Below, piece after piece: positions 48,556 to 60,099 of a stretch of 64,000 nt of DNA (its first letter is position 1; every line of letters starts with the position of its first letter). Source of the stretch: Ottelia alismoides (Eukaryota > Streptophyta > Magnoliopsida > Alismatales > Hydrocharitaceae); the NCBI GenBank assembly GCA_037367405.1, contig JAZKJV010003259.1, positions 901,001-965,000 on the forward strand, written 5' to 3'. The notes beneath the pieces are model-generated. The model saw only the letters and a program-made list of their open reading frames with translations, did no database searches and was not told where the DNA came from. Made by a program: the position numbers and the translations under genes.

Positions 48556-48866
48556 GTAGTCGATTAGCTCGTCCATTTCGTTTAATTTCTGATTTCGCCC
48601 AAATCGTATCTCCGACGTATTCCCCTGATTCCGACCATCTCGCGTAATATCTCGACCATCCGACCCGACCATCATCTTCGCCAGACCTCTCCGCATCTTC
48701 TTCACCCCTTCACCCAACCCAGATCGCACCGGATCTGGGAATCGAGCTCCTCCGCCGACCACCCTCGCCGGAGCTCTCCATTCCGACGCACCACGCACCT
48801 TCACTCCGCCTAACCGGGTCGAGGCAATTTGCCCTCGACCCGTGAGTCTTCTGGTTCGCTTTTCAG
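48556..48866 (+). other. Putative intron in LTR leader (element B, 3' LTR)
   Basis: Same donor (CCCAG|GTAGTC) and acceptor (TTTTCAG|GTC) as the 5' LTR, 311 bp. Confidence 0.5.
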
Positions 48867-50760
48867 GTCAAGACAAGGGTCATCTGAGACCCTTCGCCAT
48901 CCAGCCAGGAGACCCGGCTCCGCCGCCTTCGACCGAGCTCCTCGGAGCTCGGTGCGCTCGTCGGAGACCACCAGCAGACGCGGGAGCCTTCCGCGATTCT
49001 TCTCCGACCTCCAGAAGGCTCTCCAGAGGATCCTAGCGCACGCACGAGCCCGGCGAAAGTCGCCAGCGACTTGTTCTTCCAGGATCTTCAGCCGCCGTCC
49101 GATCAGCCTCGACCTCCAGTTTTGATCTCAGCCATCCATTCCTCGAGGAGCAGCAGCCGTCGATCTATCTGAGGGGCTCATCTGGACCGTTCGCAGCAGA
49201 GGAGAGAGGCGCCTGAGTTCCACCCCGTTCGATCTTCCACGTGTCCTCGCCTCCACCGTCGATCCGGCTCAAGGGCAGACGAAGAAAAGCGCCAGCTCAC
49301 CAGGACCGTCCGATCGTCCACGTGGCGCACATCAGGCCGTCGATGATAATAAAGGGGTAAATTCATCTTAGACCCCTCTGTTTGTTTTATTTCAATTTAG
49401 TCCTGTAATTTTTAAATTACGTTGTTTATTTTCTGGGATACTTGCAATAAGGACCTCGTTACTTATTTATTTGCACTTATACCCCTGTCTACGTGGACCA
49501 CGTGCTTCGTCACGTGAACTTTATTGGGTTAATTGCAATATCAGCCCTATAGTTCTGGATGTTACGGATTGAATAAAATCTTTTACTTATTTGCATTTAT
49601 GCCCCTGTGCGTGATTTAATTTCCACATGTGTGTTTTATTTTGGGTATTTTGCAGATAAGCCCCTGGACTTTTGGTACTTGTTACCAATAAGTCCTCGGA
49701 ACTTATTTTTATTACATTTAGGTCCCTGAGTGCCCCAGGCACGCGCCTCGCGCGTGTTTTGCTGGGTATTTTGCACCAGGACCCCCAGAACTTTGGGTAT
49801 TTGCACTTTGGTCCCTGTGCACAGTGCCCCCTTGTGGATTTTGAATAAAATATCAAATCACCTCCAAATTCGATGAAAATTTGACACATGGCTCCTGCCA
49901 TGGTGTAGGATTTTCTAGAATTTTGAGGACATTTCTGAGTTTGTTTATTATTTTAAAAATTCAAAAACCTTCATTTCAGTTACTGTTAATCTCTAAAAAT
50001 CACAAAAAAAATATAAAAACTCTTTTAAAAATTCTATAAAAATTAGGTACTGTTTCTTGTGTGTTGCTTGATTTTCTAGCCAAATTTGGTTAGTTTTCAT
50101 TGCATAAAAACCATAAAAATTTAAAAACACTTAAAAACTCACAAAAATCACAATCAATAATCTAAAAATTCAAAAACAATAATTTAGGTGCCCTAATTTT
50201 CCTTATTCTTTTTAGGTTACAGGAAAATTACCTCCAGGGCTTGTTGAGATCCATAAATATTTTATTTTTGGGTCTTAAGCCTTGCTGGACAGTACCTTTC
50301 ATTTTTAGCACTGTTAGATTTTTAGAAAATAATTTACCCATTAGAAAAATATCAAAATTCACCAAAAACATTTAAAAACTTAAAAAAACATAAAAACATT
50401 TTTTCTGGAATTTTTGCTTGATTTTTGATGTGTTAAATAAATTGCTTAAGTGTGCTTGTTTATACTTTCTTTATTTTCCTTCACATATTAAAAAATCTAA
50501 AAAAAAATTATAAAAAATCAAAAACCACTAAAAATTAGCTTCTCTGAAATTTGACTACTTAGTTTTTTTTAAATCGTGCTCCTGTGTTCGACCCTGGATC
50601 GCTATACCAGGTAAAAAGAATAGCGAAGACCGCTTACATTGAATTTCTTGATTTTCTGAGTGGTTTTTATCAATTTTTTCTCGATTGACCGCGCTTGGTG
50701 ATTTGGGTCACAACGACCATTTTATTTACATACTTAACCCGATTGTCAGGCGTGTCATCA

Positions 50761-50904
50761 CTTGCTAGTCGAGACACAGCCGAACCCTCCGGTCTCCAAC
50801 TGGTCCAATGTGTTTTCACCTCGTCCTTGAATCCTTCTTCTAACAACCAAGATCGTTCGAACCTGAAGAAATATCTTTTTTTCTTCAGGCAAGATGGCGT
50901 CTGG
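50761..50904 (-). pseudogene. LINE ORF2 fragment right of Athila B
   Basis: The minus strand encodes YFFRFERSWLLEEGFKDEV, then KTHWTSWRPEGSAVSRLA, matching the endonuclease-RT linker of plant L1 ORF2 (FRFE-W-EGF-V--W). It belongs to the LINE at 29743-31638 and shows that element B sits inside it. It ends at the LINE's 5' truncation at 50904. Confidence 0.85.
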
Positions 50905-51426
50905 CACTACAACAAAGATGGCGTCTGGCACTACAACAAAATTGAGATATATACACGCTTTTTTTCAAAATCTGTCACCAAATTAGCCGTTGTTAAATAT
51001 ATAATGATGGTATTATTCGCCGTGAAATGAGTTTTCGTACTCGAAATTAGTAACGAATATCATTTCTTGTGGTGGGTCCCAAATTGGGACTCCACCCCTT
51101 CTTCATTCAAAAAAAATATCATTAGCAAGGGACCAAATAGCAATGCTTATCCGTTGCTATTTTTCAGACTTGTAATTAATCGTCGCTAAATTTTGAACTA
51201 AAAAAAGACGACAATTAATTGATATTTTGAAAAATACAACGGATAAGCGTCGCTATGTGGACCGTTGCTAATAATATAACGACATATATGATATTCGAAT
51301 CTAATTTCGAGTATGAAAACTCATTTCGCAGAATAATATCATCATTATATATTTACAAAGGCTAATTTAGTGACAGATTTTGAAAAAAAAAAGCGTCACT
51401 ATAGCTCAATTTTGTTGTAGCGCAGT

Positions 51427-52550
51427 GATCTAGATTTAAGTGATTTTTTGTAACGTAATTAGTGATTTCAAACATTAGATAATCACAATTGAGAGGCAAA
51501 AGGAGGTTGGCAATATTCCCACGAAATGAAACGAGGAAAGGAAGGTTCTCATTTTTCTTGTAATAATCAAACGAATGGCAAAAGATGCATCAGGAATCGT
51601 GCATGCATTTGCTTATGATTTTCTGCACGTTTTTTCATTTGGAAAAATCAACAACTTCCATCTTATACAACAATCTAATGATTATTTATTTATTTATATT
51701 ATAGCGTGAGGAGTTAGGTAGTGCTGCAGTACCTACAAATGGAAATTAATATTTACACGTTCCAATAATTTTAGAAGTCCATGGCGACTATGTTTTCTCT
51801 AGATGCTGCTTAGAAACTTGAAAAACGTTTTTTTTCATTTTTTTTTGAAAATATTACTGAAAATTACATCTCGGCTCGAATACTGTTCAATGAAATTTCA
51901 AATAGCATATAGATTTTTACTATGTTTTCCTATATACCTCCTTTAATTGTTTAAAAGATCGTATTTAATTATTTTTTTCAGATTTTTAAGGTATTTGCAC
52001 ATAGATATATAACATTTGAATGTCGAATTTTTGTTTCGTTCAGATGATTAAGAAATAAATAAGTTGATTTCGAATCTTGTTGGGGTATAACGCATTTAAA
52101 ATTTAATTGATATGAGCATTGAACTCTGTTATTGGCTTACTTGTTGTAGACATAAAATTCAACCATTAGGTTTAGATCCGAGATTGTCTACGGGTAAATT
52201 TGTTATAAAAAAGGCTATAACACTCAAACATAAACAGTAAAGTAAAAAAAAAGTAAATTTGAAGTAAATTTTGGGACCAATATGTGCCCAAAATTCTTCA
52301 TTAGAGACATCATGTTTCAAATGTCACAAAGATGGATATGGACTTTCAACTATAGGATCTAACATGGACAAAAAATGGTAATTTGAGATAGTTAAGTCAA
52401 AAAAAATCATGGCTTTCTTTATTATATTTGAAAATAAGAGCTCCTAGATGCGTACCTGAGGTTTTTATAATTTATTGTAAAATAAAACATTATAAAAAAT
52501 AGGTTATATGCACATAAAACTAGGGGTCGGGGTGTGTAATTTAAGCATAA
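51427..52550. other. AT-rich intergenic region
   Basis: No gene, RNA or repeat recognised. Short frames only. Confidence 0.55.
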
Positions 52551-52559
52551 TTTCTTAAA

Positions 52560-53561
52560 GGGATTTTTATCCCACGAACTCGATACACTTTGTAAATTAC
52601 CTTCTCGATTTTTGAAAAATCAATATTCCTCCCTTGACCCGTAAACTTGCTAATCATTACTCCATGAACCTCGTGATTAACTTTCATCCATTTATCCGAT
52701 AAATTTAACCGAACTCCGTTAAAATGATGTACATATTGACCTCTGTGTTAAAAAATTACAAATAATATCATTCTCCCCTCCACATCCCCCTCCCATTTCT
52801 CCTCCACCCGCAACCGCAGCTCCTCCACCTACAGTCGTAGTTTGCTCCTCCAACCCCTCTCTCCCCTCCGTACCACCCGTAGCCGCAGCTTCTCCCTCGA
52901 CCTGCGCAGCTACTCCTCCAGCCTCCCTAGACCCCGACCTCCTCCTCTTCCACACCTCCTTACCCTCTCCCTCTCCCTTTCCCTCCTCTGTTTTGCTCGC
53001 AGTTGCCTCCCCAACCTCCTCTCCCCCACATACTCCACCTCTTCCTCTCCCTCCTCTATTTCGCCCATCGTCGCCTTCATGCCCCCTCCACCACCTCCTC
53101 CTTCTCCCCTTGTTACTCTGTCCTTCTTATGGGGTTGTAATGTATCTATTTAACAGCAATAAATATTTCATTAATCGGTTCAAAAATTCATCACAAAATT
53201 TTTTAGAAAATTATTTTTGTAATCGAAAGACATGGTTTATCTGTAAAAATAGAAAAAAATGTGATTTGGTGGACGGATGGAGATGTGGTGAAGAGGGAGA
53301 AAATAAAGAGAGGAGGGAAAAGAAGAGGAATTGAGGAAGAAGAAGATGATGAGGAAGAAGGATATGAGGTGGTGCGAGATCTACCATCCAATATACCTAC
53401 GATTAGATTAACTCATGTTATGGACTCAAGTAAAAGTAAAAGTAATGACAGGTCTAAGGAGTAATACAGAGCAGTTTACGAGTTCAAGGAAGGAATATCG
53501 ATATTTCAAAGACTAAAAATCTGATTTATAAAAATTATAGGATTCCGGAAGTAAAAATCCC
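52560..53561. mobile_element. Long-TIR Mutator-like element
   Basis: 1002 bp flanked by the perfect 9-bp duplication TTTCTTAAA (52551-52559 and 53562-53570). Termini are GGGATTTTTA / TAAAAATCCC. The arms share further blocks: CAATATTCCTCCCTTGA at the left against CGATATTCCTTCCTTGA on the inverted right, and CGTAAAC...ATTACTCC. The inside is C/T-rich on the plus strand (52770-53110), like the element at 26495, with no recognisable gene. Confidence 0.85.
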
Positions 53562-53570
53562 TTTCTTAAA

Positions 53571-54206
53571 TGTTCTTGCTTTGTAAGATGTGATATTTAC
53601 AATCTGAATATTATGAACAAGGTATATATTACGGTGGAAACTTTATTAGCTCTACTAAATACCGTATTTTCTTGTATCATCGATACAACGCGCGAGGCAT
53701 GCACTAGTTTTTCTTATTTTTCTTCATTGCGCATGCTATAATATTTACTACTCTCCGAAGATGTCACCATATACTGAAATGATAATATATGTGTCTATTA
53801 ATATAATGTAAAAAGGGAGGAAATCGAAGGTAGTAGAAGAGTGTCGGTTCCTGACCGTGCCGTCGTTGTCGGGGTCACCCTAATCTTCGAAATAGCTACC
53901 AATTCTGAACCGTTGACTTTTCTAGGCAATGACGTGGCCCTACTTGAAAGTCAACAAGCCGTAATGGCAGAATCCGTACAGTGGCCGGTGACGCACCGTA
54001 CAGTCTGTCATTGATGAAAATATCGTACGTATAATATCTGCTGATGTGTTTGCACGTCAGATAATCACCACAGCCTCACCAATTTGATAAGCAGATACGC
54101 AACCACTCCATTAATACATAAAAACTTAAAATAATCGACAGATAATAAAGGTTACAAAAGTCAGCTCTTGGTGAAGGATACCTGCAAGGAGAAATAGGTT
54201 AACGCG
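53571..54206. other. Intergenic, nothing recognised
   Basis: No supported frame. It includes AT-rich sequence and ordinary single-copy-looking DNA. Confidence 0.5.
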
Positions 54207-54516
54207 CACTACAAGAAAAATGAGTTGTGGTCACGGAATGTGATTTTGAAAACTTGTGGTCACGATAATTCCGTGATCACTAGCTTCTCGTAGCCACAAT
54301 TCGTGGCAAAAGTCTTCGTATAAGAGTTGTGTCCACGATAAATTCTGTGGCCATTTGTAGTGGCCACGGTATATTCGTGGTTAGAAAACTCTCGCGACGA
54401 TACTTGTAGCTATGGCTACTGGCCACGACATGTCATGGCCAGGACTCAATTCTGTAGCCACAAACCCTATATCCGTGGCCATAGTTCTATAGCCACAACT
54501 TATTTTCCTTGTAGTG
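54207..54516. mobile_element. CACTA-type MITE, copy 3 (opposite orientation)
   Basis: CACTACAAGAAAAATGAGTT at the left and TTATTTTCCTTGTAGTG at the right, so inverted relative to copies 1 and 2. Flanks are gcg and acg (2 of 3 match). GTGGCCAC-like motifs recur, with more substitutions than copy 2. Confidence 0.85.
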
Positions 54517-55639
54517 ACGTCCACTATTGAAGGGATTATATATGTTAATATAATGTCATATTTGTTGCTAAAGTTACACGTAACGACATTGACACCATGT
54601 CTGTCGATTTTTTATGTGAATTTATATTAATTATTATTAATTTAACATCAATCAATAATCATTAATATATCATTTGATGCTAACGATATAGCAACGAATA
54701 CAGTTCATTGTAGACTTACGAATCAGATGTAATTTTGCATCTAGTATCAACCTTGTTATTCATTTAATTATGAAATCAATGTCTATTAATATTAATTTGT
54801 CCGTCGTCTTAAACTTATTTTGTTGCAGTGATAGCGTACAAAAAATCCGATCGTTGAACTATTTAGACCTTGTTGCATATACTCTTAGTCTATATTAACG
54901 AGTTGAGGCAAAGAAAACTAATTTTATGTCAATCATAGTTCTTTCGTGTGAGTTACCGCCAAAAGAACAATTGAATGTCATTTTAATTAAGAAATTAAAG
55001 CATTAAAAACTTGGATGTTAACGTCACATGCATGGTACTAAATTTCGGGTTCGGAAATTTGATTGGCTTTAAAATAAAAAAAACTGCATTTAATGATAGA
55101 AACATGAGGATCACGTCGTTGGAGTAGTCAGGACTACTACATCAACACCTTAGCATTCTTATGGATTACTAAAGCAGATTTGGTATTAATCTATTGAAGA
55201 ACAAATTATGGGTAAGATTTTTTTAGGGATTTTAAGGACTTTCTCGAGTTCTTGTTCTTGTGTCTTCTACCAATGGGAAGACCAAATATATACGAAGCTT
55301 TCCAATAACCTATAAGTCCCTAAAATATCTGCCCTTGATTTTGTAATGTCTTTATAACGAAAATATGTGTTACGACGTTCAAATCTCTATTTTATGGCTT
55401 TTATCTCAATATTCATGAACATTGAAGGTCATTTTTTTGTAACAATCAGACATCTCCCATTTGACCAAAATGGTCATGATCTTCCACACTCACATTATTC
55501 GAAGTGCCCATCTTCTTGTAGATTGTTACTTGAGGTTCATTATCCATGAGACATCCAACTTGACTCAATCCTTCTTGAGTCTATTAAACTAACATGTTAA
55601 TGTACATTCCAACTGCAATTCCTTTGGTAGAAGAATCAA
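54517..55639. other. Intergenic with possible CACTA terminus
   Basis: A TTTTGTTGCAGTG end at about 54820-54832 looks like a CACTA-type terminus, but the opposite end is not clear. No gene is supported. Confidence 0.45.
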
Positions 55640-56290
55640 CTAACACACATCACTTGTACGTATATATGTTACCTTTATCTCTTGTTTAGCCGTTGTATCT
55701 TGAATATAGTGATAATAGATCTCAATATGCTTTTCTTTGGAACTATTTGCTCCAATGTTAATCAAGCTTATTGTAACTTGAGTATCACAATATATTTCAA
55801 TTGGTTCTTTAACCAATACAAGACCTAAGTTCTTAAGAAATCGTCTGATCCAAACAACATGAGTGGTGGACATGCTATATGCAATGTACTCAACTTCTTG
55901 TGTATGTTTAGAAGCAGGGGTTGTTTTTTTGCTTCCCCGGAAATAAAAACTCCACGAAACATAAAAGGTAACCTGATATAAATTTTCTATCATCAACATT
56001 TCTGAATTTTACCTCAGATTATCCAACAACATCAAGTGAATCTTCCTGATAAATTGATCTTAATTGTGTTGTATTGTTAAGATATCTCATAACCCACTTT
56101 ATAGCTTCTCAATGTGTTGGTCCGGTATTACGTTGTGATATACTTACCAGACTTACATGAAAATCCAAATGAAGTCTTGTGCACATCATTACATACATCA
56201 AACTTCCCACTGCTTGTACATATGGAATGTCAAGGGGTTTCTGCTCTCTCTGGAAGATTGGCTTTTACTAAGTCATTTTCTCATCACATG
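55640..56290 (-). pseudogene. pol: Ty1/copia pol remnant: RT end and RNase H
   Basis: Minus strand. The C-terminal 119 codons (55640-55999) include SKKTTPASKHTQEVEYIAYS, THVVWIRRFLKNLGL, EPIEIYCDTQVTISLI and SSKEKHIEIYYHYIQD, the copia RNase H pattern. Upstream in other frames are EAIKWVMRYLNNT (56040-56110) and IPYVQAVGSLMYVMMCTRLH (56150-56235), the end of copia RT. Stops and frameshifts separate the pieces, so it is old and inactive. No LTR or PBS was found nearby. Confidence 0.85.
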
Positions 56291-58694
56291 TGGTATAGGA
56301 ATTGGAGTGCAATTTTGCATTTCAAACCTCTTCAAGATCGTATGCAAGTAATTTATTTGAATTAGACTCAAGCTTTTTCTATAAAAAAATCATATGAAAA
56401 TTTTTTATACATAGTCTCGCAAACAGATCATTATTCATAGTAAAATTATTCTTTACATTTCTTGATGTATCATTGCGGTTAAAAGAAATCATACATCAAT
56501 TCACTTTAAATAATGTCACATAGATTTGTCCCACAGAAATGGTGCATCCGCAACTCCAAAATTCAGAATAAATACAAGTTGAAGACAATACATGTAGACT
56601 AAACAACTAAGTCATTGTTTATATTAAAAGAATATGAGTCCAATATTTATATACCTAAGGGCATATGCACAAGGAACGTGGTCGATGTGGTTCATTGTCA
56701 CCATTGACAAAGACACCCAGAGAGGGGGGATACGTATGGAATTCAAAGCACATGACTTGATCACCTACACCTATACGAAAGCATGTGAAAGTGTTACTTC
56801 TCACAGAAAAGAACATGACAGAAACTATTTATTTATTTATTTATTTATTTGAAGATCTCCTACTGATATCATACAAATCATATCATATCTAAGAACAGAC
56901 ATCTTTCAGAAATAGAACAGTCATTTAGTAGAGAGGTTCACCCCATGCAGTTGCTGTTATTTCCATTTCCTAAATGCATGAAAGAAAAAGGCAGAATATT
57001 TGATAACAAGGAATTAAAAGGGAGGGGTATCAAAGCAACTCCATGCAGATGTAGCTTGCACAGGTGAGACTCTTCGTCATACTGATCAGAGATCTGAGAT
57101 CAGAATCTCGATTAGTTTATAATGAGGAATCTGTGCTATATATTAAAAATAAAGGAACACGAGATGTCTTCTGTGAGAGGTTAGGTTTGATATGCTTCTC
57201 CCCCACAACTTATCGTGTGTGCGTGTGCATGTGTATATATACAAGTTGCACGGATGGTGTTGCTTACCTGTAGACGCAAAGGATATAAAAGTTCATAAAA
57301 CACCAACAAGAGTTGACTTTGCTGATAGATTGATAACCGGCAAGTGCAGATGCTCAACAAATTTCAAAGAGCATGAGGGGAACTGCGTAGTAAACCCCAA
57401 GGAAGCCCCACAGGATGTCTCCTTGAAGGCAGCATCTTCTTTGCTATTCAGCAGCATATGCCACACCAGAATATACTATAGAATCTACCATAAGAAGTTT
57501 ATACATCATAAGTAATCACATCTGCCACTGCAATGGTTAAATTCGGAACGTCAGCAAAGGTGAACATAAACGTCGAAATTGAATAAATTCAGCATATGTG
57601 AACATCAAAATTTTACGTGAATTCCAGTTTATCAAATTAGGGTTTATTCAAAAGTTAATGTCTAATGTCAATTTCATATGGTTGGAGAAAATAAACTTGA
57701 TTTTGACACTAGAAAAAGAAACAAGACAAGCACAAGACACAAGTCACAATATTTACGTGGAAACCCTCCTAAACGGGACGGAAAAACCACGGTGAAACCG
57801 ATCCTTGTTGCTCACAGCAACAAGAACCTTCTTTGTTCTTTTTCATATATGCCAACGCCAAGGTGGGGTAAGTTACATAAGTAAAACATAAGTAGAACCC
57901 AAGTGGGTAAATGGAACCTCACACATGATCCATTTACCCATAATACAAGTAACTCAATTGACACCATAATTCGACATGCAGACATCATCACAAGTACAGT
58001 AACTCAACGTACAAATGTCAAGTTTGATGTTATTATCCTCCGTCTACAGGAATAAATGTCGAAACCATCATACCTACAAACATCGACCTTGTTTCTTCTG
58101 CATTGTGAAGAGCATTGACAGGGAGGCAAAGTGGAATCTCCAGGAATGGGAGATCAGTTTGTTAGCGGGCACAGCAGTCTGCCCATGTTGGCAGAAAAAG
58201 AGTATGATCTTTCCTGCACCCTCAAGGGGAATCACCAACAATGCATTGTTAATAATGTCATTATTGAAAACACTATTCTAATTACCGTCATATTAACCTG
58301 CACAATTTTATTATCAAAATGGTAAAATTCCAACTAAGTTGCTAGATGTAATTTATAACTATAAGATGGGGATATGTGAGTTCTAGAAAAGGGAAACCAA
58401 AGAATATATGCTGGCCTAATGATTACCATTTGTTTCTAGTTGAACCAATGACTTAATGCAGAAAAAAACATAGAAGCAATACCTGGTTGTAAGATAAGAA
58501 ATACTATTCGATAAAAAATAGAAAATAATTCCTTTTCATCTGCATTCAGATGTATTCAGATAAAAAAATAGAAAAATATTTCGAGACTTCATCTGCATTC
58601 AGATCCATTTTCGGCAGTGTCCAGTGCTTGAGATACTATCCACTCTTGACGTTGGGGCCACTTTCATGTTTCCCTCTACCAAATATTACCTTAT
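56291..58694. other. Unassigned region of 2.4 kb
   Basis: No gene could be assigned. A plus frame near 57260-57515 includes the Cys-containing KCRCSTNFKEHEGNC, and another near 58060-58210 includes RPCFFCIVKSIDREAKWN after a cag that could be an acceptor site. Either could be a decayed exon, but I recognise no family. A short repeat (atttattt) lies at 56826-56851. Confidence 0.4.
56826..56851 (+). repeat. (ATTT)n microsatellite
   Basis: About six tandem ATTT units. Confidence 0.85.
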
Positions 58695-58706
58695 ATAGAT
58701 GGGCAA

Positions 58707-59054
58707 TGTTACAACAACAACAAAGCAGCTTTTCCCCACAATTAAGTAGGGTCGGCTACATGGATTCTTCGCCTCCATTCAGATCTATCTTGGGCCAATC
58801 CCGAGCTTATATCCACAAAACTAAGATCCCTTCATATAGTCTCTTTCCAACACTTCTTGGGCCGTCCTCACCCTCTCTTAGCCGACTCAACATCCCAACG
58901 CTCGCATCTCCTAACTGGTGCATCAACTGATCTTCTTTGCAAAGGTCCAAACCATCTTAAGCGGTTTTCTCGCATCTTATCCTCGATCGGAGCTACACCA
59001 ACTTTCTTTCTGATTGCATCATTCCGAATCCGATCTTTACCTGTGTGTCCACAC
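58707..59054 (-). mobile_element. 5'-truncated RTE-type LINE
   Basis: 348 bp flanked by the 12-bp duplication ATAGATGGGCAA (58695-58706 and 59055-59066). The 3' tail on the minus strand is (TTG)n, typical of RTE LINEs, preceded by the familiar plant RTE end (agtagggtcggctacatgga on the plus strand). The minus frame encodes [20 protein letters not shown], then [19 protein letters not shown], the conserved C-terminus of plant RTE reverse transcriptase. Homology begins abruptly at the duplication, so truncation happened at insertion. Confidence 0.87.
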
Positions 59055-59066
59055 ATAGATGGGCAA

Positions 59067-59838
59067 CATTGTTCAAGAAAATTTGTTAAAAAAAGATAGG
59101 GAAGGGGTTTTATTGGGAGGATAACCATCTACTCTTTGAAGGAAGAAATGGTGAGATCCCAACACCGTACCATGTCTGTATGTTCTATGTGAAATTCTGG
59201 TTTCCCCTGCCGGCATTCAAGGCATAGAGATCCCTTCTATAGTAGCCAAGGAGGGAAGCTCCTGTTAAGCCTGTCTAGAAACTTGATTATTATCGATGCA
59301 GATTCACAATCTTCCAGATGAGGAGCTATAGGCAATACATTCAATCACTTAAATCCTACACTGTTGAGGTACTATGTCACTTGGAGTACCAAGAATAGAG
59401 CTCCGAGGATTGCAGAGCAAGTCGATCCTCATATCATGTGATCTTTTCAAAGTCTGCAACTTTACGATCTTCATACCACCGAACTTAATGTCTCTGTTAT
59501 GTTGATAACTATGAATGCAACTGCAGGTAACAGAAGATGTAAATACCATTAAAAACTCATCAGAGCAGAAGCAAGCTAGAGTTTTCTTGTGTGATAACTC
59601 CCAATAGAAAAAAATTAATGTCATTTTTGTATTTCTTAATATGATCAAAATCTCATTCACATATTACAAGCATGTGTGCGACAACATTGTCATTAAAAAA
59701 AGAAAAAAATCAAGGGTTCAAGCATTCGTTTGTTTACTCCAGAAGTTTAACAAAATACACTTTTTTTTATCAGATTTGGCTATGATTGAATTGCTATAGC
59801 TACTAATACACATTGAAGCCCTCAAAATATATGTTATA
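59067..59838. other. Intergenic, nothing recognised
   Basis: No supported gene. The short minus frame at 59349-59660 has no family features. Confidence 0.5.
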
Positions 59839-59847
59839 TTTTGAAGC

Positions 59848-60069
59848 ATGGAAGGAAATATCGCGATATATCGCCGATATATCGATATCGACATGGGACC
59901 GATATGAGCACTGATATGGCGATATATCCCGATTTTTAGGCATTTTCTTCACAAAGGCTCGTCTATACGGATGATATTTTCGGCGATATATCGTCGAAAT
60001 ATCGTATCGATACGATATCGAAACGATATCGATATCGATACGATATCGATATCGATACGACCTTTTATG
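59848..60069. repeat. CGATAT-rich palindromic block
   Basis: Dense overlapping GATATCGATATC, CGATATATCG and TCGATACGATATCG motifs. It is flanked by a 9-bp direct repeat TTTTGAAGC (59839-59847 and 60070-60078), which hints that the block is itself an insertion, but the terminal inverted repeats are not clear. Confidence 0.6.
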
Positions 60070-60099
60070 TTTTGAAGCCATCAAGGGTTAAAAAAGCAA

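Larger units (their letters stand above)
31639..50760 (+). mobile_element. Athila-type Ty3/gypsy element B with partial tandem unit
   Basis: Layout: partial 3' internal region (31639-33375), LTR (33376-37019), PBS (37023-37039), leader, gag-pol (38286-45073), 3' untranslated region (45074-47136), LTR (47137-50760). The sequence before the left LTR matches 45401-47136, i.e. what normally precedes a 3' LTR. The left LTR is therefore the shared LTR of a head-to-tail tandem whose left portion is deleted. LTR length is 3644 and 3624 bp; they are nearly identical by eye apart from small indels, such as 14 bp missing near 48208. The right end is canonical (TCATCA followed by cttgc and LINE sequence). 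No envelope-like frame or chromodomain is visible. Confidence 0.93.
47137..50760 (+). repeat. 3' LTR of element B
   Basis: 3624 bp, TGATGAATACCC to GTGTCATCA, nearly identical by eye to 33376-37019. The visible differences include a 14-bp deletion near 48208 and several homopolymer length changes. LINE sequence begins directly at 50761. Confidence 0.94.
29743..50904 (-). mobile_element. L1-type LINE, 5'-truncated, split by Athila B
   Basis: The 3' end is the T-run at 29743-29753 (A-tail on the minus strand). The body continues to 31638, is interrupted by element B, and resumes at 50761-50904. The target duplication is CACTACAACAAA(A), at 29730-29742 and again at 50905-50916 and 50929-50941; the right copy has an extra 24-bp tandem duplication. 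About 300 codons between the two LINE parts are missing, judged from usual L1 ORF2 spacing, so a deletion accompanied the left Athila junction. Confidence 0.88.
29730..51423. mobile_element. CACTA-like MITE split by LINE and Athila B
   Basis: The left end CACTACAACAAAA is at 29730-29742 and the body at 50929-51423. The right end reads TTTTGTTGTAGCG. Flanks are the 3-bp duplication CAG (29727-29729 and 51424-51426). The two arms are inverted repeats of about 130 bp: 50929-51050 matches the reverse complement of 51290-51423 closely (CAAAATCTGTCAC, ATATATAATGATG, ATGAGTTTTC). Excluding the insertions the element is about 500 bp and noncoding. The interval given includes the nested LINE and Athila. 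Confidence 0.85.

Noticed and set aside
45560..50760. A longer 5.2-kb LTR starting TGTGTATATATTTC
   Set aside because: The direct repeat does extend that far, but elements A, D, E and the solo LTR all end at TGATGAAT, the terminal inverted repeat TGATGA/TCATCA fits, and a polypurine tract directly precedes 47137. The extra 1.6 kb is 3' untranslated sequence of the tandem unit.
50905..50952. 24-bp tandem repeat read as a separate satellite
   Set aside because: Only two units, and it is explained as a duplication formed at the LINE 5' junction next to the MITE terminus.
53640..53710. Sequence resembling the 'actagt...cgcgcgaggcatgc' ends seen near plant transposons
   Set aside because: Too short and without a partner end or duplication.
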